From: Maridesulfovibrio sp.
GTDB taxonomy: Bacteria; Desulfobacterota; Desulfovibrionia; Desulfovibrionales; Desulfovibrionaceae
Assembly (NCBI RefSeq): GCF_963677005.1
Contig: NZ_OY781616.1
Location: 2,923,001-2,987,000 of the forward strand
Length of the DNA: 64,000 nucleotides
Direction of reading: 5' to 3'
Made by a program: the position numbers and the translations under genes. Shown one piece after another: positions 35,687 through 44,613 of the stretch; positions within the stretch are counted from its first letter, which is position 1; every line of letters begins with the position of its first letter. The notes under the pieces are model-generated. The model saw nothing but the letters and a program-made list of their open reading frames with translations. It made no database searches and had not been told where the DNA came from.

Positions 35687-36445
35687 TCAATACTCGGCGC
35701 GGAACTGGTTATCCAAGGCTGCAACGTTGCCTGCCTGCTGCTGATATGCACGAACTCCGGACCTGTATGCTGCGGAATATCCATTCTTTCCATTCGTTTC
35801 GGACTCTGTTGTTTCAGCCTCTTCACTTTTCGAGGAACCTTTTTGCTGGGAACTGAGAAATCTTTCGGCTGCCGAGACCTCCCCGTCATCATCCAGGTCT
35901 TCATCTTTCTTATCTTCTTCACTGGCAAAAAAACTTTTCTTGAACTCGGAAAATGCATCTGAAAAAGCGGATGCAGAGTCCTCTCCGGGATCACTTATGT
36001 CCTCCAGATTTGCGGCTCCGAGTTCATCTTTAGAAATCATTCCGTCCCCATCGGAATCAATTTCGCTGAAGCTTTCCGCATCAAGCCCGCTGGATTCAAA
36101 GCTGACCATGTTCTCGTCTGCAGATTCTGCCCCGCCGGAGGAAAAATCTTCCACCTGCCGCATTGCCACGGAAAGAGCTCCCATACGCGCTTTCTGATCA
36201 AGATGTGCGGAAATCTCCGCTGCACTTATCCGTCCGTCAGCATCGTAATCAAGTTCCGCGAATTCCTTTTTGCGCAGGCCGGACTCTTTAAGGGTAAGTA
36301 TTCCGTCAGAGTCCTTATCTTTTGAAATCATTAATGATTCAACAAAATCACTTTCCTGTTGCGCTTCAGGAACCGTCGAATAATTGCTTATTGATTCGGT
36401 ATATGTCTGCGGATCTTGAATGCCGCCAATGTCTGAAATGCTCAC
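35687..36445 (-). CDS. EF-hand calcium-binding protein
   Basis: The 252-residue acidic protein has four EF-hand loops: DKDSDGILTLKE (about 43), DYDADGRISAAE (about 66), DSDGDGMISKDE (about 133) and DLDDDGEVSAAE (about 184). It has no signal peptide or membrane segment. The C-terminal tail, YRSGVRAYQQQAGN, resembles short motifs seen on other Desulfovibrio proteins but has no known role that I can name. It is a single-gene unit, convergent with ferritin. It probably binds calcium in the cytoplasm or after non-classical export; the partner is unknown. Confidence 0.85.
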   Translation of the reverse strand: MSISDIGGIQDPQTYTESISNYSTVPEAQQESDFVESLMISKDKDSDGILTLKESGLRKKEFAELDYDADGRISAAEISAHLDQKARMGALSVAMRQVEDFSSGGAESADENMVSFESSGLDAESFSEIDSDGDGMISKDELGAANLEDISDPGEDSASAFSDAFSEFKKSFFASEEDKKDEDLDDDGEVSAAERFLSSQQKGSSKSEEAETTESETNGKNGYSAAYRSGVRAYQQQAGNVAALDNQFRAEY

Positions 36446-36687
36446 AGCCGCCTCCTGTTAACTTCCATCCGGAAACCGGTAAAAAAGACCTGATCGGATA
36501 AAGATACAGCAGTGTATGCAAATTTAATTCCAGATATTAAGAAATATTAAGAGAGCCTACGGGCAAACCACGATAATTTTAATTACCGACAATGGCGTTA
36601 CAAACGATCCTGTAGTAGCCGAATATTACCACAGACTTCCGATTTTCTGGTATTGAATGGAAAATTAAATAAGCAAGGAGAAAAGCT

Positions 36688-37245
36688 ATGGCTAAGAAAA
36701 TTTTAATGCTGGTTGGAGATTTCGTTGAAGATTACGAAGTAATGGTGCCTTTCCAGGCCCTTCAGGCCATGGGTTTTGAAGTAGACGCCATATGCCCGGA
36801 CAAAAAATCAGGCGAGCAGATCGCCACCGCCGTGCATGACTTTGAGTCCCAGCAGACATATCTGGAACGTCCCGGACACAATTTCACTCTCAATGCTGAC
36901 TTTGACAGCGTCAACACCGCAGATTATGCTGCCCTTGTCGTACCCGGAGGCAGAGCACCGGAGTATCTGCGTCTTAACGAAAAGGTACTGGACGTTGTCA
37001 GAGACTTTTCCGACCGTCCTGTTGCCGCCATCTGCCACGGGCCGCAGCTCCTTGCGGCTGCCGGAGCTCTTCAAGGCAAAAAAGTATCCGCATACCCTGC
37101 ATGCGCACCGGAAGTGCGCCTTGCCGGTGGTGAGTACGTTGAAATAGGCCTCGATGACGCTATTTGCGACGGAAATCTTGTAACAGCCCCTGCGTGGCCC
37201 GCGCATCCCAAATGGCTGCGCCTGCTGGTGGAAACCATCGGGTAA
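36688..37245 (+). CDS. DJ-1/PfpI family protein
   Basis: The 185-residue protein has the DJ-1/PfpI fold: [15 protein letters not shown] at the start with the conserved Glu, [11 protein letters not shown], and the nucleophile Cys in [14 protein letters not shown]. Members act as glyoxalases, deglycases, chaperones or peptidases, and the exact activity cannot be told here. The sequence resembles stress-protein YhbO/PfpI types. AAGGAGAAAAGC precedes the ATG. The small ribbon-helix-helix gene follows 74 bp downstream. Confidence 0.9.
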   Translation: MAKKILMLVGDFVEDYEVMVPFQALQAMGFEVDAICPDKKSGEQIATAVHDFESQQTYLERPGHNFTLNADFDSVNTADYAALVVPGGRAPEYLRLNEKVLDVVRDFSDRPVAAICHGPQLLAAAGALQGKKVSAYPACAPEVRLAGGEYVEIGLDDAICDGNLVTAPAWPAHPKWLRLLVETIG

Positions 37246-37319
37246 CGCAATTTGCAGACAGGCCGGGAGAGAAGACGGAAATTGAGCCGCGCCGGGTATG
37301 CACGACCTGTGAGGTACCC

Positions 37320-37586
37320 ATGTGCGAAATCTATTCGTCCACTCCACCGATGGAGTATGAGCAGACCACCCGTTCCGTCAGAATAAACGGAGCAGTGACC
37401 AGCATCCGTCTGGAACGCCGGTTCTGGAATATACTGGATGAACTTGCTGCTGAAGAAAAATCCACAACAGGCAAATTCATATCCAGGCTGCACACGGAAG
37501 CATACAACCTGAACGGTGAGATATCCAATTTCGCCTCCCTGTTGCGGGTTGTATGCACAACATTTCTTTCCGGCAGATCGAACTGA
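37320..37586 (+). CDS. Ribbon-helix-helix DNA-binding protein
   Basis: The 88-residue protein contains a short ribbon-helix-helix fold: TRSVRINGAVTSIRLERRFWNILDELAAEEKSTTGKFI, where the first strand would read the DNA major groove. The start ATG at 37320 has GAGGT before it; the open frame upstream runs into the DJ-1 gene and is not used. It is probably a dimeric transcription factor, possibly for the DJ-1 gene next to it. A good terminator follows. Confidence 0.75.
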   Translation: MCEIYSSTPPMEYEQTTRSVRINGAVTSIRLERRFWNILDELAAEEKSTTGKFISRLHTEAYNLNGEISNFASLLRVVCTTFLSGRSN

Positions 37587-37613
37587 GAATCAGACACCTC
37601 CTTAACAGTCCTG

Positions 37614-37645
37614 ATGCCCGGTGTTATTTACGCCGGGCATTATTT
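37614..37645 (+). terminator. Terminator after the ribbon-helix-helix gene
   Basis: ATGCCCGG (37614-37621) pairs with CCGGGCAT (37633-37640), followed by TATTTTT. Confidence 0.85.
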
Positions 37646-37746
37646 TTCACCATTATTGACACGTTTTTTAAATACGTATACCTCAAACAGGTAATTGATT
37701 ACAATTTATCCCAATAAATGAGTATGAAATCCTGAACGAGGCCCGT

Positions 37747-38856
37747 ATGAACAAGCGATATCTTTTCCCGGCACTGCTGCTGGCAGCCATGGTCATGATG
37801 TTTTCAACCGCAGCCCAGGCCAGGACAATCACGGACATGGCCGGACGGACCGTGGAAATACCGGACAAGGTGGAAAAGGTTATCTGCTCCGGTCCGGGCT
37901 GCCTGCGCTACCTTACCTATCTACAGGCACAGAACATGATCGTGGGTGTAGATTCCATTGAAAAACGCAAGAGCAGATTCGATGCCCGCCCGTACGCCAT
38001 AGCAAATCCCCAATTTGCCAAGTTGCCGCTTTTCGGAGAGTTCCGTGGACACGATAACCCGGAACTGATCTTAGGGCTTTCACCGCAACCGCAGGTGATA
38101 TTCAAGACATACAAGGAAATGGGCTACGACCCGGATGAACTGCAGGCAAAAACCGGAATACCGGTAGTCTGCCTGAACTATGACAGTCTGGCCTCGAACC
38201 GCAAGTCAGTTTACGACGCCCTTAAGCTTATGGGCAACATTGTTGGAAAGGACAAAAGAGCTGATGAAGTATGCGATTTCATGGAAAGGAATATCACTGA
38301 TCTCAAAGACCGGACTTCAGGAATTGCCGCTGACAAACGTAAGAGCTGCTACGTAGGCGGTATCGCAAAAAAAGGTCCTCACGGCTTCCAGTCCACCGAA
38401 CCGGCCTACCCGCCCTTCAGATTCGTTAACGCGGACAACGCAGCCTGCCCGAAAGACTCTAAAGGCAAACCACTGCAGCATGCCAATGTATCCAAGGAAC
38501 AGATCGTCGGCTGGAATCCTGAAATTGTCTTTGTGGACATCTCCACCTGCCAGTTGGGGGAAAATTCCGGGGCGGTCTACGAACTCAAGACAGACCCGGC
38601 CTATCAGGCTCTTGGTGCCGTGAGCAGCAACAACGTGTACACGGTGCTTCCGTACAACTGGTATTCCAGAAACTACGGTTCCATCATCGCGGACGCATTT
38701 TTCGTCGGAAAGGTCCTCTATCCCGAGCACTTCAAGGACATTGATCCTGCGGCTAAGGCGGACGAAATATACACATTTCTGGTTGGAAAACCAGTTTTCG
38801 GGGTAATGAACAAAGCGTTCAATATCAACGCCTTCAGCCGACTCGACATGAGATAA
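37747..38856 (+). CDS. Periplasmic substrate-binding protein of a FecCD-type ABC transporter
   Basis: The 369-residue exported protein has a signal peptide (about 1-25, ending AAQA) and a cluster-A fold for iron complexes or corrinoids: ITDMAGRTVEIPDKVEKVIC at the start, then a long central helix and VFVDISTCQLG. Its Cys-containing ligand region (GPGCLRYLTYLQ) recalls a subgroup that sits beside FmdE proteins. The cargo may be iron, another metal or a metal-bound cofactor. A possible promoter with TTGACA at 37656 lies upstream. The permease follows after 3 bp. Confidence 0.88.
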   Translation: MNKRYLFPALLLAAMVMMFSTAAQARTITDMAGRTVEIPDKVEKVICSGPGCLRYLTYLQAQNMIVGVDSIEKRKSRFDARPYAIANPQFAKLPLFGEFRGHDNPELILGLSPQPQVIFKTYKEMGYDPDELQAKTGIPVVCLNYDSLASNRKSVYDALKLMGNIVGKDKRADEVCDFMERNITDLKDRTSGIAADKRKSCYVGGIAKKGPHGFQSTEPAYPPFRFVNADNAACPKDSKGKPLQHANVSKEQIVGWNPEIVFVDISTCQLGENSGAVYELKTDPAYQALGAVSSNNVYTVLPYNWYSRNYGSIIADAFFVGKVLYPEHFKDIDPAAKADEIYTFLVGKPVFGVMNKAFNINAFSRLDMR

Positions 38857-38859
38857 CCC

Positions 38860-39927
38860 ATGCATTTCGATGACGGACAGATTCCGGTTGAGTATCGCAG
38901 GCACATAAGGAAAAAAATTCTTTTCATTACCGGCGGGCTGGTGCTGACCGCGCTGGTTCTGGTCTCTTCCATTGGCATGGGCCCTGTCACCATCTCCCCT
39001 TTGCAGACCATGCTGACGTTGATGGGCGAAACTGTCTCCAAACAGTTCGACCTCATCATCTGGAACATCCGGCTTCCGCAGACCCTGACAGCAGTGGTTG
39101 CGGGAGCCGGACTCTCCGTTGCCGGAGCGGTGATGCAGGCGATCCTGCGCAACCCGCTGGGCTCCCCTTTCACCCTCGGCATATCCCATGCGGCAGCATT
39201 CGGAGCCGCTGTTTCGGTAATGGTTCTGGGAATGGGGACAATGACCAGCTCGAATGTCGGTGCGGTGACCATAAATTCGCCCTACCTCACCACTGTGGTG
39301 GCCTTCAGCTTCAGCCTGCTGGCCACATTCGCCATAATTATCATTTCACGCCTGCGCCGGGCTACTCCGGAAGTAATGGTCCTGACCGGTGTGGCGCTTG
39401 GCGCCCTCTTCACCGCCGGGACAATGTTTCTGCAGTATTTCGCGGATGACGTTCAGCTAGCGGCCATGGTCTTCTGGACCTTCGGAGACGTGGCCCGTGC
39501 TACCTGGACAGAGTTAGGTATAATTTCCGCGGTAACCGTTGCCTCCTACCTCTGGTTCACCCTGAACCGCTGGAACTTCAACGCAATTGAAGCCGGAGAC
39601 GAGACCGCCAGAGGGCTTGGCGTAAAGGTACAGCAGATAAGAATCATCGGCATGCTGCTGGCCTCCCTGCTCACTTCGGTAATTGTCTCCTTTCTGGGCA
39701 TAATCGGCTTTGTGGGGCTGGTCTGTCCGCACATGGTCCGCCGCATCATCGGGGACGACTACCGCTTTCTACTGCCTGCATCATGCATAACCGGAGCGGT
39801 TCTTCTACTGGCCGCGGATACCGCCGCACGCCTGATGTTGGCCCCTAACGTGCTCCCGGTCTCGGTTCTTACCGCATTTCTCGGTGCACCGGCCTTTATC
39901 TGGCTCATTATCAGGGGGAACAGATGA
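38860..39927 (+). CDS. FecCD-family ABC transporter permease
   Basis: The 355-residue permease has about ten membrane helices, with the family stretches IRLPQTLTAVVAGAGLSVAGAVMQAILRNPLGSPFTLGIS and FVGLVCPHMVRRIIGDDYR. It imports iron-siderophore, haem or corrinoid complexes in related systems. The last four bases overlap the ATPase start (39924), a sign of translational coupling. The cytoplasmic N-terminus of about 25 residues is polar and slightly long. Confidence 0.93.
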   Translation: MHFDDGQIPVEYRRHIRKKILFITGGLVLTALVLVSSIGMGPVTISPLQTMLTLMGETVSKQFDLIIWNIRLPQTLTAVVAGAGLSVAGAVMQAILRNPLGSPFTLGISHAAAFGAAVSVMVLGMGTMTSSNVGAVTINSPYLTTVVAFSFSLLATFAIIIISRLRRATPEVMVLTGVALGALFTAGTMFLQYFADDVQLAAMVFWTFGDVARATWTELGIISAVTVASYLWFTLNRWNFNAIEAGDETARGLGVKVQQIRIIGMLLASLLTSVIVSFLGIIGFVGLVCPHMVRRIIGDDYRFLLPASCITGAVLLLAADTAARLMLAPNVLPVSVLTAFLGAPAFIWLIIRGNR

Positions 39928-40760
39928 ATCTCGACGTTAACGGCATAGGATTCAGCTACCACGGTATTCCGGTTCTGGAAAAAATAGATTTCAGCGTCAA
40001 ATGCGGAGAGCTGCTGGCCGTACTCGGTCCTAACGGAGCGGGCAAAACGACCCTGCTCAAATGCATGAACGCCATCCACAGCCCGGATAAAGGAACGGTC
40101 ATGGTCAAAGGGCAGGATGTATCCGAACTCGGCTCGGACGATATAGCGCGGCTGCTCGGCTATGTTCCGCAACGCGTGGAACCGGCCCGGCTGACGGTTT
40201 TCGATGCCGTGCTCATGGGCCGGAAACCCCACATCCGGTGGAGGGTCCGCGACCATGACATAAGAATAGTCGACGCAGCCCTGAAACGGCTGTCCCTGAC
40301 CCATTTATCACTTCGGCACATTGACCGTTTAAGCGGCGGCGAACTCCAGAAAGTCAGCATCGCCCGCGCTCTGGTGCAGGAACCGGATGTCCTGCTGCTA
40401 GATGAGCCCACCAGCGCTCTGGACCTCAAAAATCAGCTGGAAATTCTGCGTATTGTCCGGTCCGTGGTCAAAGGACATCAGGTCTCGGCGGTAATGACCA
40501 TGCACGACCTGAATACGGCCCTGCGCTATGCGGACAAATTCCTTTTCCTCAAAGACGGTGCCGTCTACGGATGCGGGGGCAAGGAATCCGTGACCCCGGA
40601 AACCATCCGGGAAGTCTACGAAGTGAATGTGGAAATAGAAATGCGCCACGGCTGTCCGGTTATTCATCCACTTGAAGAGCATGACGATTGCGTTGAGCAC
40701 ACCGCTGAGCACAGCCACGACCATGCCGTGGATAACGCAGGTCTTAGGCTGCTGGCGTAA
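39924..40760 (+). CDS. ABC transporter ATPase with His-rich C-terminal tail
   Basis: The 278-residue ATPase belongs to the FecE/BtuD group: Walker A GPNGAGKTTL (about residue 35), LSGGELQKVSIARAL, Walker B DVLLLDEPTSALD and the H-loop MTMHDLNTAL. After the core it has an unusual tail (about 248-278) rich in His and acidic residues (HPLEEHDD, HTAEHSHDHAVD), which could bind metal such as nickel, zinc or cobalt. The tail suggests that metal levels regulate this transporter. FmdE follows after an intergenic repeat. Confidence 0.92.
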   Translation: MNLDVNGIGFSYHGIPVLEKIDFSVKCGELLAVLGPNGAGKTTLLKCMNAIHSPDKGTVMVKGQDVSELGSDDIARLLGYVPQRVEPARLTVFDAVLMGRKPHIRWRVRDHDIRIVDAALKRLSLTHLSLRHIDRLSGGELQKVSIARALVQEPDVLLLDEPTSALDLKNQLEILRIVRSVVKGHQVSAVMTMHDLNTALRYADKFLFLKDGAVYGCGGKESVTPETIREVYEVNVEIEMRHGCPVIHPLEEHDDCVEHTAEHSHDHAVDNAGLRLLA

Positions 40761-40805
40761 CTAAATACGGTGTAAAATGCACCTCTTATATCAATAACAT
40801 TTCAC

Positions 40806-40910
40806 CATACAAAGCGGCGAAGCCTTGTTAAAAAATTTTGGGATTCTTAAACCCTTTTGGCAAAAGGGTTTAAGGCCCCCGGCAGGGCGCCCCGCAAGGC
40901 CGCTGGAGGC
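40806..40910 (+). repeat. Intergenic palindromic repeat, copy 1
   Basis: This copy runs from ATACAAAGCGGCGAAGCC through AAAAAATTTTGGGATT, a perfect 13-bp hairpin CTTAAACCCTTTT/AAAAGGGTTTAAG with loop GGC (40846-40874), then GGCCCCCGGCAGGGC and a CGCTGGAGGC end. The end acts as the Shine-Dalgarno of fmdE (ATG 40914). A second copy lies after fmdE at 41687. Confidence 0.8.
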
Positions 40911-40913
40911 ATA

Positions 40914-41525
40914 ATGAACGATTTCTTTACTGATACACAGATTGAGGAAGTAGTCAGATTTCATGGGCACCGCTGTCCGGGACTGGCTATCGGGATCAGG
41001 GCTGCCGAGCTTTGCCTGAAGGAACTTGGGCACCACAATGATTCCGCATTGGTGGCAATCTGTGAAACGGATATGTGCGGTGTGGATGCCATTCAGTTCT
41101 TCACCGGCTGCTCTGCCGGAAAGGGCAACCTAATTTTCAGAGATCACGGCAAAATGGCTTTCACATTTTTCCGCAGAGCGGACGAAAAAGGATTCCGGGC
41201 TCTGCTCAACCCCGAATTCATGGGCGAGGAACGGACGGAAATGAGCCGCCTGATGGCCCTTGGGGCCGAAGGCAGGGCAACACCGGAACAAAAAGCCGCA
41301 TGCGAAGAAATGCGCTCAAAATGCGAGCATGGATATCTCGATGCGGAATTGTCCGAAATCTTCTCAATTAGTGATCCGCTCATCTCCATCCCCAGACCGG
41401 CCAAGATTCTGCAGTCACTCGTTTGCGAGAACTGCGGAGAAGTGCACATGGAATCCCGCTCCAGACGCTTTGCCGGGCAGACTCTGTGCATACCCTGTTT
41501 TGAAAAAGTCGAACAGAAAATATAG
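40914..41525 (+). CDS. FmdE-family protein with C-terminal zinc ribbon
   Basis: The 203-residue protein has the FmdE core (about 5-150): FHGHRCPGLAIGIRAAELC, ETDMCGVDAIQFFTGCSAGKGNL, and a C-terminal CxxC pair motif (CENCGEV...CIPC), a likely zinc ribbon. It resembles a subunit of formylmethanofuran dehydrogenase, but no methanogenic genes are here, so the role is unknown; the family often sits beside metal or molybdenum genes. The start ATG 40914 follows GGAGG of the repeat. It probably partners the ABC transporter, possibly handling the metal or cofactor it imports. Confidence 0.88.
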   Translation: MNDFFTDTQIEEVVRFHGHRCPGLAIGIRAAELCLKELGHHNDSALVAICETDMCGVDAIQFFTGCSAGKGNLIFRDHGKMAFTFFRRADEKGFRALLNPEFMGEERTEMSRLMALGAEGRATPEQKAACEEMRSKCEHGYLDAELSEIFSISDPLISIPRPAKILQSLVCENCGEVHMESRSRRFAGQTLCIPCFEKVEQKI

Positions 41526-41534
41526 ACAGACATA

Positions 41535-41570
41535 AAAAAGTCCGCCGAGATTTTCTCGGCGGACTTTTTT
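41535..41570 (+). terminator. Terminator after the FmdE gene
   Basis: AAAAAGTCCGCCGAGA pairs with TCTCGGCGGACTTTTT around TTT, a near-ideal bidirectional terminator. The rest of 41571-41686 holds no gene. Confidence 0.93.
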
Positions 41571-41686
41571 ATCAATTAATTCATTATGTTTTATAAAACG
41601 TACGAGCTATATCAATCACAGTTTGATATACCTTTTGAAAAACCAAAACGGCTTAAATGTAGTCTCCTGACTTCATGCACACTTAG

Positions 41687-41770
41687 TCATACGAAGCGGC
41701 GAAGCCCCGCTAAAAAATTTTGGGATTATTAAATCCCTTGCAAAGGGTTTAAGGCCCCCGGCAGGCCTTA
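41687..41770 (+). repeat. Intergenic palindromic repeat, copy 2
   Basis: The same order as copy 1: CATACGAAGCGGCGAAGCC, AAAAAATTTTGGGATTATT, a decayed hairpin (TTAAATCCCTT/AAAGGGTTTAA) and AAGGCCCCCGGCAGGCC. It lies in the convergent gap before the pfk 3' end. The two copies flank fmdE in direct orientation. Confidence 0.75.
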
Positions 41771-41861
41771 CAGTCGCTTAACGAAAAGCTTTGCTTTGAG
41801 TTTTAGCGATCTGTTGAGAGCAGAGATGCCGTCGGAGAATTCCTACGACAAAACATCCATA

Positions 41862-43202
41862 CTAAATATCGCAGATATCCATTTCCATATCATTGCGCAG
41901 ATGTCCCTGACCGGTGGATTCCAGCACCGCACGCCAGTAATCGGACTTGATGTTCAGTTTCTTGCGCTTGGTGGTAACCAGATCCAGCGGCAGGTGCACG
42001 TAGCGGGCCTGCAGCCTGCTGACCACCATCCCGGTTTTTCCGGCCATTGCGGCGTGCACGGCATGCTGGCCGAGGAAACCGCAATATACGCAGTCGTTGG
42101 CATTGGCCGGAACGGAACGGATAATATAGCTTGGGTCAATGAATTTGAGGGTTATCTCCTTGCCGCGCTCACCGAAATATTCCTTTATACGGCGGATGAT
42201 CAGGGTGCAGATGTCGCACAGCACGGGGTTGCCGGAAAGGTCTTTCTCCCCGGTGTACTCGCACTGTTCCTGCCCGGCCCCTTCAGCGCAAACGATTACG
42301 GCGTGCTGACGCTCTTCAAGGCGCTTCTCAAGCGACCGGAGCAGCCCGTACTCGCCATCGAATTCAAAAGCATGCTCGGGAACAAGCACGAAATTGACAT
42401 CCTTCAGGGCCAGCGTGGCCTGTGCGGCAATGAAACCTGATTCACGGCCCATCAACTTGACCAGCCCTACTCCGTTGACTACTCCCAGAGACTCCACATG
42501 AGCGCACTGAATGGCTTCCGTGGCCTTGTCCACAGCAGTATCAAAGCCGAAGGACTTGGTTACAAAGTTGATATCGTTGTCGATGGTCTTGGGGACTCCG
42601 ATAATTGAAATTTTCACTTTGCGCTTTTCAACTTCTGCCACGATCTTTTTGGCAGCACGCATGGTCCCGTCCCCTCCGATCATGAAGAGAACCGAAATAT
42701 TCATCCGTTCAAGGGCGTCCACTATTTCCTCAGGGTCCTGCGGACCGCGCGACGAACCGAGTATGGTGCCGCCGAACTGGTGGATATTTGCAACCTTATC
42801 GGCTGTAAGTTCAATCACATCATGCCCGAACTTGGGGATGAACCCCTGCAGACCGAACTTGATGCCCAGTACGGATGGAACCTTATAGAGATAATGGGCC
42901 TCAAGGACGATGGACCGGATAACGTCGTTCAGCCCGGGGCAAAGGCCCCCGCAGGTGACGATAGCGCACTTGGTCTTGGAGGGATCAAAGTAGGTGAAGG
43001 CGCGCGGACCGGCCTTTTCGAATTCCTGATACACGGAATTATCAACCGAGGAATCCATTTCCTCTTCGGCAAGGTTGACCAGCGTTCTTTCCTGATCCTC
43101 AATAAAGACACAGCGTTTGAGCGGAGAAGGAATCTTGGCTTTGCCGAGTTGTGGGATTTCGGTATCAATCACTTGTTTTTTATGAGCAGCTTTTCTAGGC
43201 AT
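41862..43202 (-). CDS. 6-phosphofructokinase, probably ATP-dependent
   Basis: The 446-residue enzyme phosphorylates fructose 6-phosphate. The fold is seen from AIVTCGGLCPGLN, GGDGTMRAAKKIV, PKTIDNDINF, MGRESGFIA and the final GYHL-like NDMEM tail. The GGDG motif has Gly where PPi-dependent enzymes have Asp, pointing to ATP use, while PKTIDND has Lys as in the PPi-like long group, a mix known in ATP-dependent long-form enzymes such as those of plants and trypanosomes. An N-terminal extension of about 75 residues precedes the core. It is the last gene of the long minus-strand run. Confidence 0.88.
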   Translation of the reverse strand: MPRKAAHKKQVIDTEIPQLGKAKIPSPLKRCVFIEDQERTLVNLAEEEMDSSVDNSVYQEFEKAGPRAFTYFDPSKTKCAIVTCGGLCPGLNDVIRSIVLEAHYLYKVPSVLGIKFGLQGFIPKFGHDVIELTADKVANIHQFGGTILGSSRGPQDPEEIVDALERMNISVLFMIGGDGTMRAAKKIVAEVEKRKVKISIIGVPKTIDNDINFVTKSFGFDTAVDKATEAIQCAHVESLGVVNGVGLVKLMGRESGFIAAQATLALKDVNFVLVPEHAFEFDGEYGLLRSLEKRLEERQHAVIVCAEGAGQEQCEYTGEKDLSGNPVLCDICTLIIRRIKEYFGERGKEITLKFIDPSYIIRSVPANANDCVYCGFLGQHAVHAAMAGKTGMVVSRLQARYVHLPLDLVTTKRKKLNIKSDYWRAVLESTGQGHLRNDMEMDICDI

Positions 43203-43231
43203 TTCAAACCTCCTGCAACGGTTACATCACT

Positions 43232-44608
43232 TTAATCGTTTATTTCGCCTTCAACAAGCGGAACCCATTCGACAGTACTTTTTGCCAGAACGCACTCGCG
43301 AACAGGCAGCTTCATGGGATGGGGATTGAAATTTTTATACCCGGCAACCGGTTCCCACCACAGATAGAAACCTTTTCCGGCTATGTATCTGCAATAAAGG
43401 CGCTGCGTGCCCTTCTGATACACAGGGTCATAAAGCCGGTATGAGCCAGCCCCGATCTTGTAAACTCCCTTGCGGGGGGTTACCAGTTTCCAGTCATCGG
43501 CATGGCCATCGGGAAATTCCTTGCCGTCCAGCATGCTATAGTAGCGGGTTATTCCGTCAAGGTCACGAACTCTGAGCAGCTTTTTCTTTACGGAATGGGA
43601 AACAATAAACATGGGCATGCCCAGATGCTCCGTAACCTTCCAGCGGTCCACGCCCGTGAAGTAGACCAGTGCGCCGTCACGTTCGTATATCCATGACGGC
43701 TGTTCGCGCAATGCTTCGGATCTTTTAACCGTACCGCGTTTACGCAGATCCCAGTATACATCGTGGCCGTCATCAGCGGTCAGGCAGACCGTGTACCCGG
43801 CCATGCGGGCCGACTTGAACGGTCCGCCGGGAACCTGATCGGAATCCATGGAAGACATGTTCTTCATGCCGGTCTTGGTAATTTTTCCCGAAGCCTCCAC
43901 AACTATCAGAATCCCCTGCGCCGGGGTATACCCCAGAAGGATCGGAGTTCCCTCCAGAATACGAATCTCGGACAGCGGCCCTGTGACAGGACCACAGACC
44001 AGCGTATTGAAATTGTCGATAAAGCCCAGCCAGTCACCAGTACGTGAAGCGGCCATCATTTTAACCGGGGCATGGGCAACCGGAATTTCTCCCGGAATCC
44101 TTGCGCATTGTTTCAGATCATAGGCGTAAAGTTTGCTCCCGTCCGAGGATGTCGCGGCCAGTGAAGGGCTTCCCGGACCGTAACCGAGGCTCCCCGCTCC
44201 ACCGCCGCCCGGCAGCCGGAGCTTTGCGCAGTTGAACCCGCTCCAGATGCGGACAGTTCCATCGTAAAGGGCTGCTGCCAGCCCCTCATCATTTCCGGAA
44301 AATGAGGAAACCCCTCCGGCGATGATGGGTACGGCCTTTTCCCGCGTGACTGAAACATAAAATTTGTCTTCAAGATCTTCAAGCGGGGGATCATAAAGCT
44401 TGTCGGCACTTACGTATTTCTTTGCCAGCAGGGATTTCACATAATTTTTCAGAGAGGAGACAGTCCCCTTCTTGAGTTGCGGGGAAATCTTTATGTAGGA
44501 CTGCCCCACCCTTTCCCGCTCAGCCCCGTGACCTGCCGCAGGGACAAGCAAAAGCACTGCCAGCAGGAGGACTACCCTCCAGCCGGGCCTGATAAATTTA
44601 AGAGTCAT
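43232..44608 (-). CDS. Exported protein with propeller-like repeats
   Basis: The 458-residue protein has a signal peptide (about 1-28, ending GHG-AER) and a long beta-rich body with weak repeats of WD/propeller type: GNDEGLAAALYDGTVRIWSG, PSLAATSSDGSKLYAYDL and GDWLGFIDNFNTLV. No catalytic motif is seen. The start is the ATG at 44608, five bases after the DUF1992 stop; an in-frame TTG one codon earlier is less likely. It sits at the distal end of the Mla-type operon and could be a periplasmic accessory protein. The function is unknown. Confidence 0.7.
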   Translation of the reverse strand: MTLKFIRPGWRVVLLLAVLLLVPAAGHGAERERVGQSYIKISPQLKKGTVSSLKNYVKSLLAKKYVSADKLYDPPLEDLEDKFYVSVTREKAVPIIAGGVSSFSGNDEGLAAALYDGTVRIWSGFNCAKLRLPGGGGAGSLGYGPGSPSLAATSSDGSKLYAYDLKQCARIPGEIPVAHAPVKMMAASRTGDWLGFIDNFNTLVCGPVTGPLSEIRILEGTPILLGYTPAQGILIVVEASGKITKTGMKNMSSMDSDQVPGGPFKSARMAGYTVCLTADDGHDVYWDLRKRGTVKRSEALREQPSWIYERDGALVYFTGVDRWKVTEHLGMPMFIVSHSVKKKLLRVRDLDGITRYYSMLDGKEFPDGHADDWKLVTPRKGVYKIGAGSYRLYDPVYQKGTQRLYCRYIAGKGFYLWWEPVAGYKNFNPHPMKLPVRECVLAKSTVEWVPLVEGEIND

Positions 44609-44613
44609 CAATT

